57,853 nt of DNA from Chloroflexota bacterium (GTDB lineage Bacteria; Chloroflexota; Anaerolineae; UBA4142). Shown here piece by piece: positions 34,830 to 42,623 of the stretch. Positions within the stretch are counted from its first letter, which is position 1; every line of letters starts with the position of its first letter. A program made the position numbers and the translations under genes. The DNA lies in assembly GCA_016215025.1 (NCBI GenBank), contig JACRMI010000070.1, positions 1 through 57,853 of the forward strand. The letters run 5' to 3'. The notes beneath the pieces were generated by a model. That model ran no database searches, had not been told where the DNA came from, and saw only the letters and a list, made by a program, of their open reading frames with translations.

Positions 34830-35903
34830 TTAACGGTGACTCGCTCTTGGGCTGGACCGTCGCTCAGTCCCCCGGACTGCCCAATCCAAAAAACCAGTTA
34901 CGCGGGTCGCAAATTCGTGAGGATCGGCGGAGGACAATTCGGCGTGACGGATATTGGGAAGAATGTACAAGCCACTGGGACCTTGAGCCGCATTGTACAG
35001 CTTGATGCTATTCAACACTTGAACCATGTGATCTTTAGCGCCATATACGAAAAGAACCGGACGCGGGGCGATGCGGATGACATCGTCGATGGGGCGGACC
35101 TGATGAATTTTTAAACCGGTCAGTTTTTCGCCTAACCACAGCATGAATAGCGCAAACGGAAATGCGGGCAAACCTGTTTGGGCGATTGTTCCGCTCGCGA
35201 TATTATCTTCCAAACTGGCATAGGTGCTTTCTGCTACGACCGCCTTAACTTGAGGAAGATGTGCCGCCGCGCGTAACGCCGCCGCGCCACCCATCGAATA
35301 TCCCACAAAGCCAATTCTCTCCGGATTTACTTCGCGCCGTGCGACCAAGTACTCAAATGCGCTTTGCACATCGTCGGCTTCGGCAAAACCCAACGTCGTA
35401 ATTGCGCCGCCGCTTGTTCCATGATTGCGCAGATCGAACAATAATGCGCCGTAGCCCTTGGCGATCAAAACGGCTGCGTCGTGCAGCAGTTGTCCGCGAT
35501 TGCCGCCGAGTCCGTGTGCAAACACAAGCGTTGCACCATCACCTTTGGGATCGGGCGGAACAAACCAGCCACGCAATTCGACCTGATCGGATGATGAAAA
35601 ACTTATTTCTTCCCAATGATCGATGCCAAATGTGTCGGGCGTGTGATGCGGCTGTGAGCGTAACGGATGCAAAACGAACAACGCCATCGTCAGAGGAATA
35701 ATGAACCCAGCGGCTATGATGGAAAGAAAAATAAGGGTCAAGGCAATAGAGTATAACGCGGTGAAAACCAGCCCGCTCGCAAAAAGGAAAAGTGTTAGAA
35801 GAGTTAACAGCGTGCGTTGAAGATTAAAGCGCACCAAAGAAAAATTGCCAGTCGAATGTACTAACGCATCATCCATATTTTCGTCGATAGCGAATCGGGT
35901 CAT
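34830..35903 (-). CDS. Membrane-anchored alpha/beta hydrolase (paralogue 2)
   Basis: 357 residues; ATG 35903 with AGAGGAGAAGG before it. Same layout as paralogue 1: two membrane helices, FAHGLGGNR oxyanion loop, GYSMGG nucleophile (His replaced by Tyr), YGAKDHM acid and NIRHAEL histidine. Long identical blocks such as LLFDLRNHGTSGG and PIDDV.RIAP.PVLFV confirm recent duplication. Separate terminator and ribosome sites show the two are transcribed independently. Confidence 0.87.
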   Translation of the reverse strand: MTRFAIDENMDDALVHSTGNFSLVRFNLQRTLLTLLTLFLFASGLVFTALYSIALTLIFLSIIAAGFIIPLTMALFVLHPLRSQPHHTPDTFGIDHWEEISFSSSDQVELRGWFVPPDPKGDGATLVFAHGLGGNRGQLLHDAAVLIAKGYGALLFDLRNHGTSGGAITTLGFAEADDVQSAFEYLVARREVNPERIGFVGYSMGGAAALRAAAHLPQVKAVVAESTYASLEDNIASGTIAQTGLPAFPFALFMLWLGEKLTGLKIHQVRPIDDVIRIAPRPVLFVYGAKDHMVQVLNSIKLYNAAQGPSGLYILPNIRHAELSSADPHEFATRVTGFLDWAVRGTERRSSPRASHR

Positions 35904-36166
35904 TTTCCTTCTCCTCTGAAGCTTGCTTTGTTTTACCCAATTGTTATCCCGGATTTATTCTCTTGATTATACTTGCAAGTAGATAAACCGACTAGAAAGA
36001 ATTGATAGTGTCTTGCCTTGATGGTCACACGACTGGTATCAGTTATTTGGACGCGGAGGTTATTGGGAAGTCGTTCTTTGAGGAATTGCAAAGATAATCC
36101 GGGGAGAAGAACCAAAAGGGCGCAGGAAAATATCGACTGGCTTGGCAATCGCCGGATCATTACGAT

Positions 36167-37498
36167 TTAAATGGCGATGCCTTCAAACAAATCGCGTTCG
36201 AGGTGTGCTGGGGGAGTGGCGGGCACAGCGCGCATAAAGGTCTCTTCATTTGCCAACAAGCGCTGAAACATCCGCGCGAGTGTGCCGCCCATGCTGGGAA
36301 TTTGGCTCGAATGGCATGCGGTCGCGCGTGTTTTTTGATCGAGCACATCGGTGATGCGAACGCGGGCATGAATCGGAAAATCGACATTGACCAGCGACGT
36401 GAGGTCGATGTCTTTATTTTTGCCGAAATGTTTTGGGTCTTGCCCGATCAACTTGAGCAAGCGCACCGCCGTGCGCAAGAATCCGCGTGGAAATGTCGAG
36501 AAATAAAGTCTGTCGGGTGCATGGGGCGCGAGTCCTTCAAGATCGATTGAGGCATCGCCGGCGAGTCTGAATGCCGCGACGGTCGCAGTGTGAATTGCAA
36601 TGTGGTCGGGATGACGATAGCCGCCAATCGGATCGAAGGTTACGACGACGTTGGGCTTTAATCGGCGAATGTATCCTGCGACCTTGCGCGCGACCTCGTC
36701 CACCGGCGCCGCGACGAGCGATTCTGGATGATGATTGTCCGGCGAACCAGGCATTCCCGAATCGCGATAACCCAGGAAACTCACCGAATCCAAGCCAAGA
36801 ATGTTGCACGCGCACTGCAATTCATCCGAGCGCATGTCGGCAATCGATTGGAATCCTTTTAAATCGGCAGGCGCTTCACCGACCTCGCCACGCGTCGCGC
36901 AGATGAGATGTGTGCCATAGCCGAGGCGCGCATAATGCGCCAGCGTTCCGCCTGCCGAGAGTTCATCGTCGGGATGCGCGTACACCGCAAGTAGAGTTCT
37001 TTTTGTAATTGGTAATTGGGGATTGGTCATTTGGGATTTTGTCATTTGCTCATTTGTAATTTGTAATTTGTCATTGACCATCACGCTAATTCGCGTGTCG
37101 CGCATCAAGGGCAAAAATAAATTTGCCAGCCGAATGATGCGCCGAAAGTACGGCGGCATCTCTTCGCGCTCGATCCGCCGAAAGCCAAAGCGCGTATAAA
37201 ACGGTTCGAGTTGGTTGCGGCAAGTGAGATACACCGCACCGGTTTCTTTTTCCAACAAATGCTCGATGATTTTGCGCGCAATGCCTTGTCCGCGTCGTTC
37301 CGAAATCACGGCGATGGATGCCAACTCGCGTGAGCCATCGCCGTGGGGTTTAACTTGGCCAATGCCGACCACTTGACCTTCATCTTCGGCAAGTACAAAG
37401 CGATGCCAATCCAACGACAAGGGGTTGATGCCGGCATTCCGAATGATTTGTTTGATGATGGACTGATCGGTTGAGCGCGCTGGGCGTAACTGAATCAC
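36167..37498 (-). CDS. GNAT acetyltransferase fused to PIG-L (LmbE-like) deacetylase
   Basis: About 443 residues from GTG 37498; the frame opens to 37555 but that overlaps the divergent ribosome site. Residues 1-130: GNAT domain (ISERRGQGIARKIIEHLL, then YTRFGFRRI). Residues about 170-443: PIG-L zinc deacetylase with the metal motif AHPDDE and the distal HPDH. Family members remove N-acetyl groups from GlcNAc conjugates, such as bacillithiol or mycothiol precursors. Fusing an acetyl donor enzyme to a deacetylase is unusual. The two domains are joined by a linker containing KLQITNEQMTKSQMTN, entirely encoded by heptad repeats. Confidence 0.85.
   Translation of the reverse strand: MIQLRPARSTDQSIIKQIIRNAGINPLSLDWHRFVLAEDEGQVVGIGQVKPHGDGSRELASIAVISERRGQGIARKIIEHLLEKETGAVYLTCRNQLEPFYTRFGFRRIEREEMPPYFRRIIRLANLFLPLMRDTRISVMVNDKLQITNEQMTKSQMTNPQLPITKRTLLAVYAHPDDELSAGGTLAHYARLGYGTHLICATRGEVGEAPADLKGFQSIADMRSDELQCACNILGLDSVSFLGYRDSGMPGSPDNHHPESLVAAPVDEVARKVAGYIRRLKPNVVVTFDPIGGYRHPDHIAIHTATVAAFRLAGDASIDLEGLAPHAPDRLYFSTFPRGFLRTAVRLLKLIGQDPKHFGKNKDIDLTSLVNVDFPIHARVRITDVLDQKTRATACHSSQIPSMGGTLARMFQRLLANEETFMRAVPATPPAHLERDLFEGIAI
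37011..37078. repeat. Heptad repeat tract encoding a protein linker
   Basis: About nine degenerate copies of a TTTGTAA/ATTGGTA heptad, including TTTGTAATTTGTAATTTGT. It is translated on the minus strand and joins the GNAT and PIG-L domains. Confidence 0.85.
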
Positions 37499-37555
37499 TT
37501 GACAATCTGAGTATAATTTATTGGGCAGAACATTTGTCCAGAAAGGAGTAGGCAC

Positions 37556-37996
37556 ATGACAGAACAGCGTTACGCGTTGTTAATTCGCATCGGCGCGGTT
37601 ACGGTCGCGATTATATTTTGGATCATCTCCGTTGTTTTCTCAGCAGACGGATTCAATTTTATCATGCCGCATTATCGTTGGATGGGATACCTATTGGCCA
37701 TGTCGGTCACCGTACTTGAACTCGTTTTCGTCGAAGAGGGCTTTGAACACTCGCCGACGGTCGCTGCGGTTGGCTTCTTGGCTTACATTTACGGTATCAT
37801 CACCAACGTCATCGGCGTTTGGACGGCACAAGGTTCACCCGATCCTTCGATGAATCCACTCATCTTGGTCTTCCCCGTCATCCTGGGTCTCTTGGTCGAG
37901 ATTGCGCCTGAACCGCTTGTCTTGTGGGGCTTGATGGGTACGAGCGCCCGCGATGTCCTCGGTCGAATTTTTGCGCCAAACAAAGAAGCTTACTAA
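37556..37996 (+). CDS. Four-helix membrane protein, unknown function
   Basis: 146 residues with four hydrophobic helices (about 9-29, 40-58, 67-90, 101-126). AAGGAG lies eight bases before the ATG, and a TATAAT (37512-37517) lies upstream. Acidic FVEEGFEHSP follows the second helix. No family recognised. A terminator follows at once, so the gene is monocistronic. Confidence 0.82.
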   Translation: MTEQRYALLIRIGAVTVAIIFWIISVVFSADGFNFIMPHYRWMGYLLAMSVTVLELVFVEEGFEHSPTVAAVGFLAYIYGIITNVIGVWTAQGSPDPSMNPLILVFPVILGLLVEIAPEPLVLWGLMGTSARDVLGRIFAPNKEAY

Positions 37997-38000
37997 GACT

Positions 38001-38046
38001 AGACCTGGAAGTTTTTAATCGAAAAATTCTTCCAGGTCTTGATTTT
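38001..38046 (+). terminator. Terminator after the four-helix protein
   Basis: 11-bp arms AGACCTGGAAG / CTTCCAGGTCT around an AT-rich loop, then TGATTTTATT. It may also stop the convergent ABC exporter gene. Confidence 0.8.
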
Positions 38047-39892
38047 ATTCCCTTGCCGCAAATGCCATCGTATACAAGTCGAAATACTGTCCTCGCTTTT
38101 GCACCAACTCCAGATGCGTTCCTTCTTCGATTATTCGTCCCTTATCGATCACCAGAATCTTGTCCGCGCGCGTAATCGTCGATAAGCGATGTGCGATCAC
38201 GAACGAGGTCCGGTCCTTCAGCAAGCGTTCCAAGGCCGCTTGAATCACGCGCTCGGTTTGCGTATCGACCGATGAAGTCGCTTCGTCCAGAATCAAAATG
38301 CGCGGATCGGCGAGTAACGCGCGCGCGAACGAAATCAACTGCCGTTGACCACCGGACAAAATCGCGCCGCCTTCGCCGACCAAGGTGTCGTACCCTTTTT
38401 CGAGTGCCATGATAAAATCGTGCGCGCCCAGCGCTTTTGCTGCTGCGACAATCGATTCTTCTGGCGCATCCAATGCCCCGTAACCAATGTTCTCTTTGAC
38501 CGTCCCCGAAAACAGAAAGGGGTCTTGCAAGACGATGCCCATCTGCCGCCGCAACGAGTTCTGCGTCACCGTGCGAATATCGACGCCATCGATTCGGACT
38601 GCGCCTTCAGTCGGGTCATAGAATCGACTGACCAGTTTGACCAACGTCGATTTGCCCGCGCCGGTCTCGCCGACGAGCGCAATCGTTTGTCCCGCTTGCA
38701 CGTGCAGATCGATTTGTTCCAGCACCGGTGTCGGATCATCGGAATAATGAAAACCGACATTGTCGAATGTGACCTCGCCGCGAATCAACGATAGTTCTGG
38801 CGCATCCGGCGCATCCTGCACTTGTACCGGGGTGTCGAGCAATTCAAAGATGCGTTCGCTGGATGCCATCGCCGCTTGGAAATTGTTGTAGCGTTGAGCC
38901 AGGTCGCGAATCGGATGGAAGAATCGTTCAATGTACATCGCAAAGGCGACGAGCGTGCCGGCGGTGAATGGGGCAGACTCGGACGAACCGAAAATGCCCA
39001 GCACCGCCAGTCCGCCGATCCACACGACCAGCCCTAGCGCGATGCTGCCGATAAAATCGACGGTTGGAAAGAAAACCGAGATGATGAGCGCGGCGCGATT
39101 CGTCGCGCGCAAATGGTTGCCGTTCACTTCTTCCGCAAAAACGCGATAGTTGTAATCTTCGCGCGAGAACGATTGCACGACGCGCACGCCGACGATGTTT
39201 TCGTTCAGCACCGCGTTGACCCAGCCCACCGCCGAACGCACCTGGCGATAACTCTCGCGCGCCCGCCGGCGAAAAATTTCCGTCGCAACAAACATCAACG
39301 GCAGGACGAGAAAACTAAGCAGCGTCAGTTGCCAATTCAGCAGGAGCATCGCAATGGTCGTGCCAAAAATGTCAAAGAAATCGCGGAAGACGGCGATGAC
39401 CGCCCATGTGATGAGTTCGCGCAGCACGCCCACATCGTTGATGACGCGCGAGATGAGGCGACCAACGGCATAGCGGCTAAAGAATCCAAGCGATAGCGAT
39501 TGCAAATGATCAAACAGTTCGCGGCGCATATCGTAGATGATGCTCTGCCCAGTGACCGCCATGATGCGCACGCGCAGAAATGTTCCGATCCAAAATGCAA
39601 CCGCCGCGAGCAGGTAGAGTGCGACCGCTTGCTGTAAGGCGTAGACATTACCGTTTGCCACGCCGTTGTCGAGCGCGATTTTGATGAGGTACGGTCCGGC
39701 GATGTAGGCGCTCATCGCAAAGAACATCCAGAACAGCGCGATAAACACGCGCCACTTGTACGGCGCAAGATAGCGCAACAAGCGCCGCGTGATTTGTGGA
39801 TCGTACGCCTTGCCGACGATGCTATCTTCGTCGGGTTTGGCGGGAACGGAGATTGGTTTGGGTTTGGCTTGGGTTGTGGTTGATACGGTCAT
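38045..39892 (-). CDS. ABC exporter, fused membrane and ATPase domains (MsbA/BmrA-like)
   Basis: 615 residues. Six-helix exporter domain (about 45-340) followed by an ATPase domain: Walker A GETGAGKST, Q-loop VLQDPFLFSGT, signature LSGGQRQ, Walker B ILILDEATS and the switch His in IAHRLS. It would work as a homodimer or with the second exporter at 42624. Both catalytic sites look complete. A Thr/Pro/Lys-rich N-terminus precedes the first helix. A repeat tract lies directly upstream of the start. Confidence 0.93.
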   Translation of the reverse strand: MTVSTTTQAKPKPISVPAKPDEDSIVGKAYDPQITRRLLRYLAPYKWRVFIALFWMFFAMSAYIAGPYLIKIALDNGVANGNVYALQQAVALYLLAAVAFWIGTFLRVRIMAVTGQSIIYDMRRELFDHLQSLSLGFFSRYAVGRLISRVINDVGVLRELITWAVIAVFRDFFDIFGTTIAMLLLNWQLTLLSFLVLPLMFVATEIFRRRARESYRQVRSAVGWVNAVLNENIVGVRVVQSFSREDYNYRVFAEEVNGNHLRATNRAALIISVFFPTVDFIGSIALGLVVWIGGLAVLGIFGSSESAPFTAGTLVAFAMYIERFFHPIRDLAQRYNNFQAAMASSERIFELLDTPVQVQDAPDAPELSLIRGEVTFDNVGFHYSDDPTPVLEQIDLHVQAGQTIALVGETGAGKSTLVKLVSRFYDPTEGAVRIDGVDIRTVTQNSLRRQMGIVLQDPFLFSGTVKENIGYGALDAPEESIVAAAKALGAHDFIMALEKGYDTLVGEGGAILSGGQRQLISFARALLADPRILILDEATSSVDTQTERVIQAALERLLKDRTSFVIAHRLSTITRADKILVIDKGRIIEEGTHLELVQKRGQYFDLYTMAFAARE

Positions 39893-39938
39893 AGTTGGTT
39901 AGTTGGATAGTTCGTAAGTGAGATAGTACGATAGTTGT
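39893..39938. repeat. Octad repeat tract upstream of the ABC exporter
   Basis: AGTTGGTT, AGTTGGAT, AGTTCGTA, AGTGAGAT, AGTACGAT, AGTTGTTT: six octads in register. Confidence 0.8.
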
Positions 39939-39942
39939 TTTG

Positions 39943-40272
39943 TTACTTTTCAATCACCCGGTAGCCCAATTGCGACAGGTTCTCTTTGAGCTCGTCGTAA
40001 TTGAGCGGACTAAAAAGAATGAAAGGTGGATATGCTTTATTTGTATGCTTGATTGCAATTGCATCGTTCAGCAATGCTCGGTATCTTTCGATGGAGGAAA
40101 TATCCTGAGGGTTAAATTCAAAACTTGCCATTTCAAACCACAGTATTTTGACTCGGAGTTGGATCCGCTCAGAAGATGCATATAGTGTAGCAAAAGGAAA
40201 TGATGTACCTTCTGAATCGAATATATTATATCCCCAGTTGGCACCGCCAGTTGTAGCGAATTCCTTAGCCAC
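39943..40272 (-). CDS. Small protein of unknown function, PH-like fold suspected (paralogue A)
   Basis: 109 residues from GTG 40272, with AAGGAT before it. Related over its length to the next gene upstream: both share F.TL.AS.E.I.L, FEF...I.SIE, AI.IKH and a NY..L...L...GY ending. The strand pattern resembles bacterial PH-like domains (inference). AT-richer than the surrounding genes. No membrane segment or catalytic motif. Confidence 0.65.
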   Translation of the reverse strand: MAKEFATTGGANWGYNIFDSEGTSFPFATLYASSERIQLRVKILWFEMASFEFNPQDISSIERYRALLNDAIAIKHTNKAYPPFILFSPLNYDELKENLSQLGYRVIEK

Positions 40273-40340
40273 GATGACATCCTTAGCGAGATTGTGTTAG
40301 TTGCTCGCTGCATCAGGTGTACACTAATTGCGAATAAACT

Positions 40341-40679
40341 TCATACTCCAAATTTCCACGGCTTGCTTTCTTTAATTGTATATCCCATTGCCTCAAGAGC
40401 TTTCTTGAGGGCTCGGTAATTGAATGTCCAGAAAATAGTAACTTGAGGGCAATCCTTGATCGAATGTTTGATACAGATGCCATCACTAATCAACCCGATT
40501 TGCTTTTCAATCGACTTGATTTGTTGACGGCCAAATTCATACTTGCGTCGCCAAATTCCAAGTGCGTTGCCTTCGAGCCGAATTTGTTCAGGAGAGGCGT
40601 GCAGAGTAACGAATGGCCAAGTGGCACATCCTCCTGGGAAAAACCATGCCCCACCCCGTTCAATATGCTCGGTCAGCAC
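40341..40679 (-). CDS. Small protein of unknown function, PH-like fold suspected (paralogue B)
   Basis: 112 residues from GTG 40679, which overlaps the preceding stop (TAGTG) and has GGAGG nine bases before it. Paralogue of the gene at 39943-40272. Translational coupling to the HIT-like gene suggests a joint role. Confidence 0.65.
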   Translation of the reverse strand: MLTEHIERGGAWFFPGGCATWPFVTLHASPEQIRLEGNALGIWRRKYEFGRQQIKSIEKQIGLISDGICIKHSIKDCPQVTIFWTFNYRALKKALEAMGYTIKESKPWKFGV

Positions 40680-41149
40680 TATGACCTCCGTCGTTTGATT
40701 TGCATCAAGCGCCGTCGCATAGCGGCTGCTATTTGTTTCATCAATTGCTTGTCTCGCTCATAGTCGAAAGGAACGGCATCGGTTTGGTTCTTTGGATAAT
40801 TCCATGCTGGACCAGCGCGAAATTCATCCGGTTCAGTCATGTAGCGAGGAGTCACATGGGCATGCAAGGCTGGGTCAAGATTGCCTAGAATCGAGTAGTT
40901 AATGCGAAAAGCACCAGTTACCTCAAGTAATGCATCGCCCAGAATGGACATATCGCGAAGGAATTCTATTCGCCGTTGTCCCTCTAGCGCATTCAAATCC
41001 GGCACAACTGGATCGGGCAAAAGGAGCGAATAGCCTTGCAAAAATTGTGTATCGCCAAGTACCATCCAACCTGACGGCACGCGACAAATAACCATTGGAT
41101 TAGTACCTGCTCGCGCCATTTCTACTCGACGGTGAACCAGGGTTGACAT
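40679..41149 (-). CDS. HIT-like protein
   Basis: 156 residues; ATG 41149 with GCGGAGG before it. Resembles histidine-triad nucleotide hydrolases: the N-terminal strand region ICRVPSGWMVLGDTQFLQGYSLLLP and a degenerate triad LHAHVTPRY, in which the third His is not in the canonical spacing. HIT enzymes split dinucleoside polyphosphates or nucleotide-phosphoramidates. First gene of a three-gene AT-richer operon with two paralogous small proteins. Confidence 0.7.
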   Translation of the reverse strand: MSTLVHRRVEMARAGTNPMVICRVPSGWMVLGDTQFLQGYSLLLPDPVVPDLNALEGQRRIEFLRDMSILGDALLEVTGAFRINYSILGNLDPALHAHVTPRYMTEPDEFRAGPAWNYPKNQTDAVPFDYERDKQLMKQIAAAMRRRLMQIKRRRS

Positions 41150-41218
41150 GCAAGAACCTCCGCGTTTGAGCTACAATCGTTACGATGTTCTGTGGTATAA
41201 TCACTTCAGAGCCAAAGC

Positions 41219-41572
41219 ATGAAAATTAATCATACTCGCTCAAACGGTCGCCGCCGTATCCCAGTGCGAGTCATTCGTGCGACCGTTAAACAGATCGCGG
41301 CGCAATTCAACCCTGAAAAGATTATTCTTTTTGGGTCGTACGCTTACGGTAAACCTAAACCAGAAAGCGATGTGGATTTGCTCGTGGTGATGGACACGCC
41401 TTTGCGTCCTAGTGAGCAAGCTGCCCAAATTGTGCGGGCAATTGATTATCACTTTGGGATGGATTTGCTCGTTCGCCGCCCTCGGCAAATCCAAGAGCGC
41501 GTTGCTCTCGGTGATTCCTTTTTGCGTGAGATCACCGAAAAAGGCAAAGTGGTCTATGCACGCGCTAGCTGA
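41219..41572 (+). CDS. Minimal nucleotidyltransferase (MNT-type), without adjacent HEPN gene
   Basis: 117 residues. Nucleotidyltransferase signature with GS (39-40) ... SDVDL (50-54), giving D51 and D53 as metal ligands. Proteins of this size are usually MNT antitoxins that AMPylate a HEPN RNase toxin encoded by the next gene. No HEPN frame follows before the CDF gene on the other strand. A TATAAT (41196-41201) lies 18 bp upstream of the start. Either the partner is lost or the protein acts alone. Confidence 0.82.
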   Translation: MKINHTRSNGRRRIPVRVIRATVKQIAAQFNPEKIILFGSYAYGKPKPESDVDLLVVMDTPLRPSEQAAQIVRAIDYHFGMDLLVRRPRQIQERVALGDSFLREITEKGKVVYARAS

Positions 41573-41638
41573 ATAATTCCACTGTCGTCATTTCTGGAGT
41601 ATCGTTTCCCAATATTCCACCGCGCAATTTTCCTCGTT

Positions 41639-41674
41639 TGTCATTTGCCATTCGCCATTCGCCATTCGTCATTT
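41639..41674. repeat. Heptad repeat tract at the end of the CDF gene
   Basis: TGTCATTTGCCATTCGCCATTCGCCATTCGTCATTTAT: five CATTCGC-like heptads. It supplies the stop codon of the CDF gene. Confidence 0.8.
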
Positions 41675-42610
41675 ATTGTATCTCTGATTTGCCTGCTCCA
41701 AATCACAATACAGCGTCATCGGATCGCAATCGACGCATTCAAATTGCAAGGTGGCATGTGCAATAGCATATTTGTGGTACAGCATATTGTAGACCTTGTC
41801 GCGAATTGGAATGCTCTCGCTGATGGAGATGTCGTCGATGGCGAGATGCGCGGAGAGCGACCGCATAGTTTGCGTGATGCTCCACACGTGCAAGTCATGC
41901 ACGCCCAAAACGCCATCGATCAACAGCATATCGCCGATGATCTCGTTCAGATCGACGCCACGAGGTGTGGCTTCCATCAGAATGTTCACGGTCTCGCGAA
42001 TAATGCCCCAGCCATTCCACAAAATCAATACCCCGATAAAGACGCTTACCAAGGGATCAAGCCAGTTCCAATGCGTCAACACAATGCCGATACCAGCAAC
42101 AATCGCTGCCCCGGTCGATATGGCATCGCCTGCCAGGTGAACGAATACGCTCCGTAAATTCAGATCGTTTTCGCTGCCATGGCGGACGATCCACGCCGTC
42201 CCGGCATTGACCAAGAACGCAATCGTTGCGACAAGCGTGAGCGTCTCCGCTTGCACTTGCTCCGGCGCAAGCAATCGATGATACGCTTCGTAGAAAATGC
42301 CGAGCGCGATAACGACCAAGGTGGTTGAGTTGAATAACGCGACGAGAATGCCTGCGCGATGATAACCGTAGGTGCGATCCGGATTCGCGGGACGCGCGGC
42401 AAGACGGATGGCGTGCCAGCTCAGAGCCAGCGCAAAAACATCGGTGAGATTGTGTACGGCATCCGTCAAAAGTGCCAGACTGTTTGCCCAGTAACCGGCA
42501 ATTCCTTCAATTAAGACAAAGCCAAGCGTTATTACGAGCGAAATAACAATCCGAGTTCCGGTTTGTCCTGATATGTCTGCTAAATGCGAATGAGTATGCG
42601 TCGTCTCCAT
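41669..42610 (-). CDS. Cation diffusion facilitator metal exporter (CzcD/ZitB-like)
   Basis: 313 residues from ATG 42610; an upstream frame extension overlaps the previous gene and is rejected. His-rich N-terminus (HTHSH) and six membrane helices. The zinc sites are visible: AVHNLTDV in helix 2 and HLAGDAIST in helix 5 (the HxxxD pair). The C-terminal cytoplasmic domain (about 215-313) has VHDLHVWSI. It exports Zn2+ or a similar divalent metal in exchange for protons. It starts 14 bp after the ABC exporter stop, so the two are cotranscribed. Confidence 0.92.
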   Translation of the reverse strand: METTHTHSHLADISGQTGTRIVISLVITLGFVLIEGIAGYWANSLALLTDAVHNLTDVFALALSWHAIRLAARPANPDRTYGYHRAGILVALFNSTTLVVIALGIFYEAYHRLLAPEQVQAETLTLVATIAFLVNAGTAWIVRHGSENDLNLRSVFVHLAGDAISTGAAIVAGIGIVLTHWNWLDPLVSVFIGVLILWNGWGIIRETVNILMEATPRGVDLNEIIGDMLLIDGVLGVHDLHVWSITQTMRSLSAHLAIDDISISESIPIRDKVYNMLYHKYAIAHATLQFECVDCDPMTLYCDLEQANQRYNK

Positions 42611-42623
42611 TCCTTTACTTCCA

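Noticed and set aside
37011..37078. Heptad tracts as CRISPR or integron-type arrays
   Set aside because: Unit length 7-8 bp with no spacers; incompatible with either.
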